64,000 nt of DNA from Caulobacter zeae (GTDB taxonomy: Bacteria > Pseudomonadota > Alphaproteobacteria > Caulobacterales > Caulobacteraceae), in assembly GCF_002858925.1 (NCBI RefSeq), contig NZ_PJRS01000028.1:62001-126000 (forward strand). The letters run 5' to 3'. Of the stretch, positions 35,904-45,296 are shown one piece after another (the first letter of the stretch is position 1; every line of letters begins with the position of its first letter). The translations under genes and the position numbers were made by a program. The notes under the pieces are model-generated. The model saw only the letters and a list, made by a program, of their open reading frames with translations, was not told where the DNA came from and ran no database searches.

Positions 35904-38900
35904 ATGACTTCCCGCTATTCCATCCTCGCCTGCGGCGTCGCCGCCGTGGCGCTCGCCGTCGCCTCGCAAGTCCAGGCGCAGGACCGCGACTTCGACATTC
36001 CGGCCCAGCCGGCCGTGCGCGCCATCCCCGAACTGGCCCGCCAGGGCCAGGTGCAGATCGTGGCGCCGGCCCGCCTGCTGGACGGCGTGCGCACCCCGGC
36101 CGTCAAGGGCCGAATGGACGTGCGCACGGCGCTGTCGCGACTGATCGCCGGCACGCCGCTGCGCATCGACAGCGACGACGGCCAGGTGATCACCCTGAAG
36201 TCGGCGGGTCCGGCCGGCGCCCGTCCGTCGGCGGCGGCGGGCTCGGGCGTGGTGCGCGGCAAGGTGCTGAACACCGCCACCGGCCAGTACGTGCGCAACG
36301 CCCAGATCCGCGTCGAGGGCACGACCATCGTGGCCTTCTCCGAAGACGGCGGCGACTTTCGCCTGACCGGGGTGCCGGCCGGCGAGGTGACGGTGGCGGC
36401 CAAGTACGCGGGCCTGGAGACGGCCCGCACCGTGGTGACCGTCGAGCCCGGCCAGACCGCGGCGGTGACCTTCGACCTGACGGCCTACGCCGCGGCCGGC
36501 GGCGACGCGGTCGAGGCGGTGACGATCACCGCCGCCCGCGACGGCCAGGCCGCCGCCATCATGGAGCGCCGCGCCTCGACCAACGCCAAGAACGTGGTGG
36601 CCGCCGACAACTTCGGGGCCCTGACCATGGGCGACGTCGGCGAGTTCATGAAGAACATGCCCGGCGTGTCGCTGGACTACACCGAAGTCGACGCCACGGC
36701 CGTGCGCATCGGCGGCCTTGATCCCAAGTACTCGACCTTCACCACCGACGGCGCGCGCATGGCCACGGCCACGTCGAACAACAATTCGGGCCGCCAGAAC
36801 TCGTTCGAGCAGATGTCGATCACCGGCATCGACTCCATCGAGCTGAACAACACCCTGCAGGCCAGCATGGACGCCGACAGCCCCGGCGGCTCGATCAACC
36901 TGCGCAGCAAGTACGCCTTCCAGCGCAAGAGCCGCCTGCTGCGCTTCCAGATCGGCGGCGTGGGCACGTCGGACTCCACCCTGTCGCGTCAGTACCTGCC
37001 CGACGACAAGAAGCACATGACGATCTACCCCTCGGCGCAGATCGGCTATGGCGACGTGTTCCTGGACGGCCGGTTGGGCGTGGCGTTCAACGCCAGCTAC
37101 AACGCCAACTTCGTCCAGCAGGACCGGGTGCAGACCGACTGGTCCTACCTCGCCGACGGCCGGGTCATGCCCTACCAGGTGATGTGGCGTCCGGGTCCGA
37201 AGCTTACCAGCCGCAAGGCCGCCAACCTCAGCGTCGACTACAAGATCACCGACAAGCTGGCGCTGTCCCTGCGCAGCACCTACTCGTTCTACGACGTCGA
37301 GTACTTCAACCAGTACACCTACCTGATCTTCGGCACGACGACGGTGTCGCGGGCGACGGCCGACTCCACGCCGACCCACATCGTCGTGAACCCCAGCACG
37401 ACCAACACCCGCCTGCACACCCAGTATTCGCACCGCTACGCCGGCACCCCGGCCTGGGTGTTCGCGCCGAAGCTGGAATATCGCGGCGACACCTTCGAGG
37501 CCCTGTTGCGCGCGAACTATTCCAGCTCGCAGTTCAATTTCGAGGACAACGACCAGGGCTTCTTCGCCCGCACCGACAGCTACCTGACCCGCATCGGCTT
37601 CACGCTGGATCGCGCGTCGGAGGACAGCAACGCCTGGACCATCAAGCAGACGGCCGGCCGTTCGTGGAGCGACCCGGCCAACTTCAACCGCGACGACGAC
37701 ATCGGCAACAACATCCGCACGTCGCAGTCGAACGCCAACAACCAGATGTATGGCGTCAACCTGGACCTGAAGAAGCTGCTGGCCATCGGCGACGTGCAAC
37801 TGAAGCTGCTGGGCGGCGCGGCTTTCCGCACCAACATGTGGAAGACCAACGAAGGCTCGTTCAAGCAATTCCAGTACGTGGGTCCCACCGGCGACCTGAC
37901 CCAGAAGGCGCCCGAGGCGGTCATTCCCTGGACCCAGAACTACCAGTTCAAGATCCACGGTTTCGACGCCGGCAACATGAACGAGCAGGGCTGGCGCGCG
38001 GACAACAACTACGCCGTCTACGACATCTACCAGGCCCATCCCGAGTACTTCGTGCCCGACACCGTGGGCAACCTGAAGCGCCAGCTGGATAACAACAAGA
38101 AGATCGGCGAGGAGGTCAGCGCGGCTTACGTCGAGGCCCAGCCGCGCCTGGGCAAGGCCCAGTTCGACCTTGGCCTGCGCTACGAGAAGACCAAGACCCA
38201 GGCGCGCGTCGCCGACATCCGCTCGGCCAAGGAAGTCACCGCCGCCGGCATGTCGACCAGCACCGTCGAAGGCCTGATGTACCAGTACCGCAACGGGACC
38301 TACACGACCCGCGAGGGCGAGTACGACGACTGGTTCCTGAGCGGCGGCGTGAAGTACGACTTCAACAAGCGCCTGGTGGGCCAGGTGGCCTTCAGCCAGT
38401 CGATCCTGCGTCCCGACTACGGCAACCTGGGCGGCGTGGTGGCCGTCGACGACAACAACCTGATCGTCACCGTGCCCAACCCGCTGCTCAAGCCCGAGCA
38501 CTCGACCAAATACTACGCCAGCCTGCTGTATTACCTCGAGCCGTCGGGCGTGGTCGGGATCTCGGCCTACCAGCTGGACGTCAAGGACATGCAGGTCACC
38601 GGCATCACGGTCGATCCCGAGGACGTCGGCTACAATCCGGGCGACTACGCCGGCTACACCTTCCGCAGCGCCCAGAACCTGCCGGGCACCAGCACCAACA
38701 AGGGGATCACGCTGGAGTACGACCAGCAGCTCAACTTCCTGCCGGGCGCCTGGCGGGGCCTGGGCCTGCGGGCCTCGGTCACCAAGATCGATCCGGACGG
38801 CGAGCGCGTGAACCTGCCCAAGACCTCGGCAAACTGGGGCCTGCGCTACAGCTACGGCAAGCTCGACCTGCAACTGACCGGCAACTGGCAGGACGCCTAC

Positions 38901-39140
38901 CGGACCAGCGCGCTCAGCAACACGCCGACCACGGCCAACAACGGCATCCTCTACCGGGCCGAGCGGCAGCTGTGGAACGTCAGCGCCAGCTACAAGATCA
39001 ACAAGCGCTTCGAGGTCATGCTGGCCGGCCGCAACATCTTCAACGAGCCGGACATCGTCTACTCGAACGTCCGCAGCCGGGTGCAGCAATACAGCATCTA
39101 CGGCTCGATGTGGAACGTGGGCCTGAAGGGCGTCTTCTAA
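35904..39140 (+). CDS. TonB-dependent transducer with STN and carboxypeptidase-like domains
   Basis: 1078 residues. Signal peptide to ~26 (ILACGVAAVALAVASQVQAQ). The STN domain (~28-100) carries FDIPAQPAVRAIPELARQGQ and GRMDVRTALSRLIAGTPLRI and should contact the FecR protein. A carboxypeptidase-regulatory-like beta-sandwich follows (~115-205: VVRGKVLNTATGQYVRNAQIRVEG). The TonB-box-like VEAVTITAARDG, plug and barrel end in VGLKGVF. Long receptors with these N-terminal domains belong to the group importing larger organic ligands. With the upstream sigma/FecR pair and downstream PhoD it forms a self-inducing uptake unit. Confidence 0.94.
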   Translation: MTSRYSILACGVAAVALAVASQVQAQDRDFDIPAQPAVRAIPELARQGQVQIVAPARLLDGVRTPAVKGRMDVRTALSRLIAGTPLRIDSDDGQVITLKSAGPAGARPSAAAGSGVVRGKVLNTATGQYVRNAQIRVEGTTIVAFSEDGGDFRLTGVPAGEVTVAAKYAGLETARTVVTVEPGQTAAVTFDLTAYAAAGGDAVEAVTITAARDGQAAAIMERRASTNAKNVVAADNFGALTMGDVGEFMKNMPGVSLDYTEVDATAVRIGGLDPKYSTFTTDGARMATATSNNNSGRQNSFEQMSITGIDSIELNNTLQASMDADSPGGSINLRSKYAFQRKSRLLRFQIGGVGTSDSTLSRQYLPDDKKHMTIYPSAQIGYGDVFLDGRLGVAFNASYNANFVQQDRVQTDWSYLADGRVMPYQVMWRPGPKLTSRKAANLSVDYKITDKLALSLRSTYSFYDVEYFNQYTYLIFGTTTVSRATADSTPTHIVVNPSTTNTRLHTQYSHRYAGTPAWVFAPKLEYRGDTFEALLRANYSSSQFNFEDNDQGFFARTDSYLTRIGFTLDRASEDSNAWTIKQTAGRSWSDPANFNRDDDIGNNIRTSQSNANNQMYGVNLDLKKLLAIGDVQLKLLGGAAFRTNMWKTNEGSFKQFQYVGPTGDLTQKAPEAVIPWTQNYQFKIHGFDAGNMNEQGWRADNNYAVYDIYQAHPEYFVPDTVGNLKRQLDNNKKIGEEVSAAYVEAQPRLGKAQFDLGLRYEKTKTQARVADIRSAKEVTAAGMSTSTVEGLMYQYRNGTYTTREGEYDDWFLSGGVKYDFNKRLVGQVAFSQSILRPDYGNLGGVVAVDDNNLIVTVPNPLLKPEHSTKYYASLLYYLEPSGVVGISAYQLDVKDMQVTGITVDPEDVGYNPGDYAGYTFRSAQNLPGTSTNKGITLEYDQQLNFLPGAWRGLGLRASVTKIDPDGERVNLPKTSANWGLRYSYGKLDLQLTGNWQDAYRTSALSNTPTTANNGILYRAERQLWNVSASYKINKRFEVMLAGRNIFNEPDIVYSNVRSRVQQYSIYGSMWNVGLKGVF

Positions 39141-39157
39141 GGCGCTTTGGGCTCCCC

Positions 39158-39204
39158 GGCGGCCGCGTTCCTCCCCTCCGCGCGGCCGCCACCCTTTCTT
39201 CTTC
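39158..39204 (+). terminator. Hairpin between receptor and PhoD genes
   Basis: GGCGGCCGCG (39158-39167) and CGCGGCCGCC (39181-39190) pair perfectly over 10 bp with a 13-base loop, followed by ACCCTTTCTTCTTCTC. It starts 17 bases past the receptor stop and would end most transcripts, allowing weaker read-through into phoD. Confidence 0.65.
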
Positions 39205-39239
39205 TCGTCATTCCGTCGTTCAGATCGAAGAGGTCTTTC

Positions 39240-40868
39240 GTGGTTCTGCACATCGATCGCCGCAGCCTGGTGCTGGGCGGCCTGGGCCTGGGGGCCCTGG
39301 TCATGCCGGCCGGTCGCGTCGCCGCCCAACAGCTGCTGGGCGCCAGCGGCTTCACCCACAACGTGGCCAGCGGCGAGCCGGGGCCGGACAGCATGCTGCT
39401 ATGGACGCGCTTCGTCCCAGCTGGCGACGCCGGCGTGGTCACGCTGCAGGTCGAGGTGGCGCTGGATCAGGCCTTCGCCAAGGTGGTCGCCGGCGGCGTC
39501 GCGCGCACCGGCGCCTATCGCGACTGGACCGCCAAGCTGACGGTCGACGGCCTGAAGCCCGGCACGGCCTACTGGTATCGCTTTGTGGCCCCGGACGGTT
39601 CGAAGTCGCCGGTCGGCCGCACCAAGACACTGCCGGTCGGGCCCGTGTCGCGCTTCGGCCTGGCGGTGTTCTCGTGTTCGAACCTGCCCAACGGCTACTT
39701 CAACGCCTACGGCCACGCCGCCGCCCGCCAGGACCTGGACCTGTGGCTGCACACCGGCGACTACATCTACGAGTACGGCGTCGGCTCGACCCGCGAGGGC
39801 GATTGGGCGCAGGGCCGCAAGGAACAGCTGCTGCCGGTCACCGAGATCCTGGCCGTCGCCGACTATCGCATGCGCTACGCCAGCTACCGCGCCGATCCTG
39901 ATTTGCAGCGCCTGCACCAGATGGCCCCGATGGTGGCGCTGTGGGACGACCACGAGTCGGCCAACGACAGCTGGGAAGGCGGGGCCCAGAACCACCAGCC
40001 CGACAAGGAGGGTGACTGGAACGTCCGCCGCGCGGCCGCCATGCAGGTGTATCGCGAGTGGATGCCCGTGTCGGACGAGCCGTGGAAGGCCTATCCGATC
40101 GGCGCCCTGGCCACGCTGTACCGGACCGAGTCTCGCCTGCTGGGCCGCACGAAGCCCGCCGACCTCGGCGCGGCGTTCAAGGCGGCCGATCCGGACGCGG
40201 CGCTAAAGGCGTTCCGCGACGGGGCCTGGCGCGATCCGTCGGCGACCATGCTGGGCTCGACCCAGGAAAGCTGGCTGGCCCATGAGTTCAAGGCTTCGTC
40301 GAAGGCCTGGCAACTGGTCGGCATGGGCACGATCCTGGGTCGCACCGTGATGCCCCGGGAGGCCGTCGACTGGCTGCGCCCCGAGGTCGCCGACAAGAAG
40401 GTCGCCGGCTATCGCAACAACATCCGCGCCGCCCAGCAGGGCGTCCCGATGTGGATGGACCGCTGGGACGGCTATCCGGCCGCCCGCTCGCGCCTGCTGA
40501 AGGCCGCCCAGGCCGTCGACGCCGACCTCGTCATGCTGTCGGGCGACAGCCACAACGCCTGGGCCTACGGCCTGGTGGAGGACGGCCGTCCCGCCGGGGT
40601 GGAGTTCGCCGGCCAGGCGGTGACCTCCAACGGCATGGAAGGCGACATGGGCGCCGATCCCAAGGCAGTGGCCCAGGGCTTCATGGCCGCCAATCCCGAG
40701 CTGAAGTGGGCAGACACCAGCCGCCGCGGCTACATGATGATCGAGGTGACGCCCAGGAGCGTCGCCGGCGAATGGCTGTTCCTGAAGACCATCAGGGCCC
40801 GCTCGACCGAGCTGGCCGGCAGCCACCGGATGCGGGTCGACCGCGGCCGGCGGGTGTTTGCGGCCTAG
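39240..40868 (+). CDS. phoD: Tat-exported PhoD-family alkaline phosphatase
   Basis: 542 residues from a GTG at 39240 with AGAGG upstream; this start gives the Tat signal DRRSLVLGGLGLGALVMPAG. The N-terminal beta-sandwich starts at FTHNVASGEPGPDSMLLWTRF. Catalytic metal motifs of PhoD are present: HTGDYIYEYG, ALWDDHESANDSWEG and LSGDSHNAWAYGL. The family uses Fe3+ and Ca2+ to hydrolyse phosphomonoesters and diesters outside the cytoplasm. It follows a sigma/FecR-controlled TonB receptor, which suggests that the imported ligand is phosphorylated or that phosphate is released from it. Its stop shares CTAG with the convergent hybrid kinase. Confidence 0.93.
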   Translation: MVLHIDRRSLVLGGLGLGALVMPAGRVAAQQLLGASGFTHNVASGEPGPDSMLLWTRFVPAGDAGVVTLQVEVALDQAFAKVVAGGVARTGAYRDWTAKLTVDGLKPGTAYWYRFVAPDGSKSPVGRTKTLPVGPVSRFGLAVFSCSNLPNGYFNAYGHAAARQDLDLWLHTGDYIYEYGVGSTREGDWAQGRKEQLLPVTEILAVADYRMRYASYRADPDLQRLHQMAPMVALWDDHESANDSWEGGAQNHQPDKEGDWNVRRAAAMQVYREWMPVSDEPWKAYPIGALATLYRTESRLLGRTKPADLGAAFKAADPDAALKAFRDGAWRDPSATMLGSTQESWLAHEFKASSKAWQLVGMGTILGRTVMPREAVDWLRPEVADKKVAGYRNNIRAAQQGVPMWMDRWDGYPAARSRLLKAAQAVDADLVMLSGDSHNAWAYGLVEDGRPAGVEFAGQAVTSNGMEGDMGADPKAVAQGFMAANPELKWADTSRRGYMMIEVTPRSVAGEWLFLKTIRARSTELAGSHRMRVDRGRRVFAA

Positions 40869-43345
40869 AGCGGCGTGCGCATCATCCGGTCGATGCGGGC
40901 GGCCAGGTCCGACACCGCGAACGGCTTGGTCAGCACCTCCATGCCCGGCTGGATGTGGCCGTGGTTGAGGGCGGCGTTCTCGGCGTAGCCGGTGATGAAC
41001 ATCACCTTCAGCCCGGGCCTCAGGGCCCGGGCGGCGTCGGCGACCTGGCGGCCGTTGAGGCCGCCGGGCAGGCCGACGTCGGTGATCAGCAGGTCGAAGC
41101 GGGCGTTCGATTGTAGCAGGCGCAGGCCAGCCGGGCCGTCGGCGGCCTCGGCGCAGGCGTAGCCCAGTTCCTGCAGCGCATCGACGATCAGCATACGGAC
41201 GGTCGGCTCGTCGTCGACCACCAGCACCGTCTCGCCGGCCGCCGCCGGGGCGGGCAGCACGGCGTGGGCGTCGATCTCGGGCGCGGCCTCCTCGCCGAAG
41301 TGGCGCGGCAGGTAGATGCAGACCATCGTGCCCTGGCCGACCTCGGAATAGATCCGCACGTGGCCGTGCGACTGGCGAGCGAAGCCGTAGACCATCGACA
41401 GGCCCAGGCCCGTGCCTTCGCCCATCGGCTTGGTGGTGAAGAACGGGTCGAACACCCGGTCCTGGATCGACTTGTCCATGCCCACGCCGGTGTCGCTGAC
41501 GCAGACGGTGACGTATTGGCCAGGCTCCATGCCGCGCTCGTCGGCCGAGCGGCGGTCGAGCCACTTGTTGCCGGTCTCGATGGTGATGCGGCCGCCATCG
41601 GGCATGGCGTCGCGGGCGTTGATGCACAGGTTGAGGAGGGCGTTCTCCAGCTGGTTGTCGTCGACCAGGGTGGGCCACAGGCCGGCCGCGGCCACCGTCT
41701 CGACCTTGATCGACGGGCCGACCGTGCGGCGCACCAGTTCGACGAAATCGGCCATCAGCCGGTTGATGACGATCGGCTTGGGCGACAGGGTCTGGCGGCG
41801 CGAGAAGGCCAGCAGGCGGTGGGTGAGGGCGGCCGCCCGCCGGGCCGCGCCCTGGCCGGCCGACAAGTATTTCTCGACGTCGCGCGAGCGGCCCTGCGAC
41901 AGGCGCGTGCCGATCATCTCGAACGAGCCGGAAATGCCCGACAGCAGGTTGTTGAAGTCGTGGGCCAGGCCCCCGGTCAGCTGGCCGACGGCCTCCATCT
42001 TCTGGGCCTGGCGCAGGGCCTCCTCGGCCTCGCGCAGGCGCTCCTGCTCCTCCAGCCGCTCGGTGACGTCGTAAACGAACTGGTAGGCGCCGGCCTGCAG
42101 GCCCATGTCGTCCCGCAGGACGCCGAAGCGCATCTCGTAGAAGCGGCGGTAGCCGCCCGGATCGCCATAGGCCTCGATCTTGACGAACTCCTCGCCCGCC
42201 AGGGCGCGCGACCAGACCGACCGTACCTGGGCCTGGTGCTCGGGCTGGTCGGACAGGAGGTCGAGCATGCGCTCGCCGACGCGGGGCGTGACGCCGAACA
42301 CCTGCTCGAACTCGCGCACGGCCGCGCCGTTGACGGCCAGCCAGCGGAAGTCGTTGTCGACCACCTGCACCAGGGCGGCCGTGCCCTCGACGATGTCGGC
42401 AAGCACCCGGCGCTCGGCCAGGGCCGAGGCCACGCGCTGCTCCAGCGTCTCGTTCAGCCGGCGTAGGGCCAGCTCGGCGCGGCGGCGCTCGGTGATGTCC
42501 TGGAACAGCACCGCCACCTGCTTGCGCTCGGGCGGCTCGATGCGGAACGACGACAGCGACAGGTAGCGGCCGGTGGCCACCAGCTCCTGCTCGAAGCGGA
42601 TCGGTTCGCCGGTGCGCAGCACGTGGCCGTAGCGCGCCACCCAGGCGTCGGCCTCGTCGCCGACCATCTCGCGCAGCCTCTGGCCGACCACGTCGGGGAT
42701 GCCGGCGTGGCGGGCGTAGGCGGCGTTGGCGTCGATGTGGATATAGTCGCTGTCGGGGCCGTGCGGGCCGTCGAGGAACTCGATGATGCAGAAGCCCTCG
42801 TCCATCGAGTCGAAGAGGGTGCGGTACTTGCGCTCGCTGTCGGCGCTGGCCTGTAGCGACAGGCGCAGGTCGAGCTGGCTCATCACCTGGCGGGCCAGCA
42901 CCTGCAAGGTGCGTTGCTGGAGGGGCGAAAGGTCCTTTGGCGCGGTGTCGAGCACGCACAGCGTGCCGATCGGCAGGCCGTCGGCGGTCTTCAGCAGGGC
43001 GCCGGCGTAGAAGCGCAGGTGCGGATCGCCGGTGACCAGGGGATTGCAGTCGAACCGGTGGTCGCGCGTGGCGTCGGGGACCAGCAGGAAGTCGTCCTCG
43101 AGGATCGCCTTGGCGCAGAACGAACTCTCCAGCGGCGTCTCGCGCACGCCCAGGCCCACCTCGGCCTTGAAGAACTGCCGGTGCTCGTCGATCAGGTTGA
43201 CGACCGCGATGGGCGCGCCGCAGATCTCGGCGGCCAGGGCGACGATCTCGTCGAAGGCGGCCTCGCGCGGGGTGTCCAGGATGTCGTAACGGCGGAGCGC
43301 CGCGAGGCGGCGAGCCTCGCGTTCCGACGCGGCAGCGGCGTTCAT
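40865..43345 (-). CDS. GAF-PAS-PAS hybrid histidine kinase with receiver
   Basis: 826 residues, no membrane segment, so cytoplasmic. A GAF domain covers ~20-165 (starting RYDILDTPREAAFDEIVALAAEICGAP, FCAKAI, GTLCVLD), then PAS 1 at ~170-290 and PAS 2 at ~315-430. The HisKA box has H462 in QLTGGLAHDFNNLLSGISG. The ATPase has N-box LLNLCINARDAMP, DTGVGM and GEGTGLGLSMVYGF. The receiver at ~705-826 has phospho-site D756 (LLITDVGLPGGLNG), with K in LTKPF. This HDFNN class of hybrid kinases often works with a separate regulator; none adjoins it. Its start is a clear ATG at 43345. Confidence 0.92.
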   Translation of the reverse strand: MNAAAASEREARRLAALRRYDILDTPREAAFDEIVALAAEICGAPIAVVNLIDEHRQFFKAEVGLGVRETPLESSFCAKAILEDDFLLVPDATRDHRFDCNPLVTGDPHLRFYAGALLKTADGLPIGTLCVLDTAPKDLSPLQQRTLQVLARQVMSQLDLRLSLQASADSERKYRTLFDSMDEGFCIIEFLDGPHGPDSDYIHIDANAAYARHAGIPDVVGQRLREMVGDEADAWVARYGHVLRTGEPIRFEQELVATGRYLSLSSFRIEPPERKQVAVLFQDITERRRAELALRRLNETLEQRVASALAERRVLADIVEGTAALVQVVDNDFRWLAVNGAAVREFEQVFGVTPRVGERMLDLLSDQPEHQAQVRSVWSRALAGEEFVKIEAYGDPGGYRRFYEMRFGVLRDDMGLQAGAYQFVYDVTERLEEQERLREAEEALRQAQKMEAVGQLTGGLAHDFNNLLSGISGSFEMIGTRLSQGRSRDVEKYLSAGQGAARRAAALTHRLLAFSRRQTLSPKPIVINRLMADFVELVRRTVGPSIKVETVAAAGLWPTLVDDNQLENALLNLCINARDAMPDGGRITIETGNKWLDRRSADERGMEPGQYVTVCVSDTGVGMDKSIQDRVFDPFFTTKPMGEGTGLGLSMVYGFARQSHGHVRIYSEVGQGTMVCIYLPRHFGEEAAPEIDAHAVLPAPAAAGETVLVVDDEPTVRMLIVDALQELGYACAEAADGPAGLRLLQSNARFDLLITDVGLPGGLNGRQVADAARALRPGLKVMFITGYAENAALNHGHIQPGMEVLTKPFAVSDLAARIDRMMRTPL

Positions 43346-43457
43346 GCTGGTTGCGGCCCCCCGGTCCCCGCGTGTCGACTCGCCGACGAGGAAGGCCGGC
43401 GCGGTCCCTTAGACGCTTGGCGCGGCCAAGGGTTCCACGCAAGTATGGTGAAGCTGT

Positions 43458-45059
43458 CTAGCCCCAGCCCTCCGACACGCCGGCGCGGCGGGCCATGGGG
43501 GTGACGGCCGACGGCTTCTGCGAGGGCTGCGGCTGGTCGGCCGGCTTGCCGTAGAGCCAGCCCTGGGCGAAGTCGACGCCGGCCTTGCGGACCACGTCCT
43601 CGACCTCGGCGGTCTCGACCATCTCGGCCACGGTGCGGACGTTGAGGTCGCGGCACAGCTCGACCAGGCGGCGGACCATGGCCCCGTCGCGGCTGTTGCC
43701 GGCCAGCTCGCGCACGTAGCGGCCGTCGATCTTGACGATATCGAGCGTCAGTTCCTGCAGGTAGGCGAACGAGGCCGCGCCGGCCCCGAAGTCGTCCAGG
43801 CAGACCAGCGAGCCCAGGCCGCGCAGGGCCTGGATGTGGCGGTTGGCGCGCGGCAGGTCGTCGATGGCGCTGGTCTCGGTGACCTCGAAGATCAGCTTGC
43901 CCTTGGCGGCCGGGGTGGCGGCCAGCAGGCGGCTGATGTGGTCGACGAAGGTCTCGCTGACGATGGTGCGGCCCGAGACGTTGACGGCCAGGCGGACATT
44001 GCCGGCGCGGTCGGCGGCGATCCGTCGGACCGCCTGCTCGGCGATGGCGTGGTCCAACTCCTCGATGATGTCGAACTCCTCGGCCATGCGGATCAGGGCG
44101 AAGGGGCTGGCGCCGTCCTCGAAGCGCACCAGCGCCTCGTGGTGATGGGCCTGGCCGCTCGAGAGGTCGACGACGGGCTGATAGGCGAGGGTGAAGCGGC
44201 GCTGGCTGACGGCTGCGCCCAGGGCGCCGGCGCGGGCCAGGGTGCGCTTGACCGACCGGTTCATCGCCTCCGACAGGGTCATCGGCGGGGTGTCCTTCAG
44301 GCCCTCGCGCAGGAAGTCGTCTAGGGCGTAGCGCAGGGCTCGCAGGCCGCGCGAGGAGGCCCCGCCGTCCAGCGGCACCACGTGGGCGCTGGCGTCTAGG
44401 GCGGCGATCTTGGTCAGGCGGGCGGCAAGCGCTTCGGGACGGTCGTCCTTGGCGCGCAGCAGGGCGAAGCGTTCGGGCGAGACCTGGGTGGCCATGGCCC
44501 CGGCGTGGCTCTCGGCGCGGACGGCGCCGGCGATCTTCATGTCGAGGGCGTGGGCCTCGGGGGCGGCCAGGCCGTCGCGCAGGGCGGACAGGCCGGCGAA
44601 CTCGACCATGGCCAGTTCCAGCTCGAGCCCGGTGACGCGCGCGGCTTCAAAAAGGCCCTTGGCGATCTCCTCGAAGTTCTCGCGCGGGCGCAGGCCTGAC
44701 GCGTCCAGGCCGCCGGCAGGCGCGCGGGCGGCGGTGACCGCCACGGAGGTACGTCCGAAATTGTCGGGGAGGGCGCGCAGAGTGACTCCGACGAAACGTT
44801 CCGGCTCGCCGGCGACGCGGACGGTGACCGGACCCCGGCGCTGGCCGTCGTCGAGAGCAGAGAGCGTCGCGTCCATCAACGGGCGGTCGGCCGGCGTGAA
44901 CAGGTCGCGCCAGACCCGGCCCATCAGGGAGACTTCGGACTTGCCCATGATCTTCTGCGCCGCGCCCAGGGCGAGGCTGACGCGATCGCCCTCGAGTTCG
45001 AGAAGCAGGTCGGCGCTGGCGAAGGCCAGACCTAGTAGGCGGCGTGGATCGATAGACAA
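43458..45059 (-). CDS. EAL-domain cyclic-di-GMP phosphodiesterase
   Basis: 533 residues from a TTG preceded by GGGGGAG. Residues ~10-115 form a degenerate PAS-like sensor (LLLELEGDRVSLALGAAQKIMG). Residues ~130-270 are an uncharacterised linker domain without a GGDEF signature. The EAL domain (~285-505) keeps the metal and catalytic set: YQPVVDL, HEALVRF, NVSGRTI, EVTETSAID, LDDFGAGAASF, VKIDGRYV and AEMVE. It should therefore hydrolyse c-di-GMP to pGpG, lowering adhesion and favouring motility. No membrane segment. It is divergent from recA, with 237 bases between. Confidence 0.9.
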   Translation of the reverse strand: MSIDPRRLLGLAFASADLLLELEGDRVSLALGAAQKIMGKSEVSLMGRVWRDLFTPADRPLMDATLSALDDGQRRGPVTVRVAGEPERFVGVTLRALPDNFGRTSVAVTAARAPAGGLDASGLRPRENFEEIAKGLFEAARVTGLELELAMVEFAGLSALRDGLAAPEAHALDMKIAGAVRAESHAGAMATQVSPERFALLRAKDDRPEALAARLTKIAALDASAHVVPLDGGASSRGLRALRYALDDFLREGLKDTPPMTLSEAMNRSVKRTLARAGALGAAVSQRRFTLAYQPVVDLSSGQAHHHEALVRFEDGASPFALIRMAEEFDIIEELDHAIAEQAVRRIAADRAGNVRLAVNVSGRTIVSETFVDHISRLLAATPAAKGKLIFEVTETSAIDDLPRANRHIQALRGLGSLVCLDDFGAGAASFAYLQELTLDIVKIDGRYVRELAGNSRDGAMVRRLVELCRDLNVRTVAEMVETAEVEDVVRKAGVDFAQGWLYGKPADQPQPSQKPSAVTPMARRAGVSEGWG

Positions 45060-45177
45060 GGATGCAGGCTCCCCCAGAGGGCCTCATCCTACGCCCTCTT
45101 AGCTTAAGGAGCCGTGCATGGGGCGCGGCGAGCGGGGTGCGGCGGCTGGTCGCGGAATGGGCCGGACGAAGTGAAAA

Positions 45178-45192
45178 GAACATCTTGCGAAC
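45178..45192 (+). promoter_or_regulatory. LexA (SOS) box of recA
   Basis: GAAC-N7-GAAC is the reverse complement of GTTC-N7-GTTC, the direct-repeat SOS box of alphaproteobacteria. It lies 105 bases before the recA ATG; a third GAAC follows three bases later (45196-45199). LexA would repress recA here until DNA damage. The recA transcription start lies beyond it. Confidence 0.88.
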
Positions 45193-45296
45193 ATAGAACA
45201 AAATGTGTACGCATTAATCATTCCACAGGCGGTGGGCGTAGCGGCGCCCGAACTTCCGGCCCAGCGGTCGGAATCATGGAATAAGGCGATCATCCA

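Noticed and set aside
35856..39359. 1167-residue minus-strand open frame
   Set aside because: It is antisense to the TonB transducer, and its composition (G, V, D, A, R, H) is that of a complement-strand shadow.
40203..43442. 1079-residue minus-strand open frame
   Set aside because: It is a shifted frame of the hybrid kinase. The frame at 40865-43345 has GAF, PAS, HisKA and receiver motifs and this one has none.
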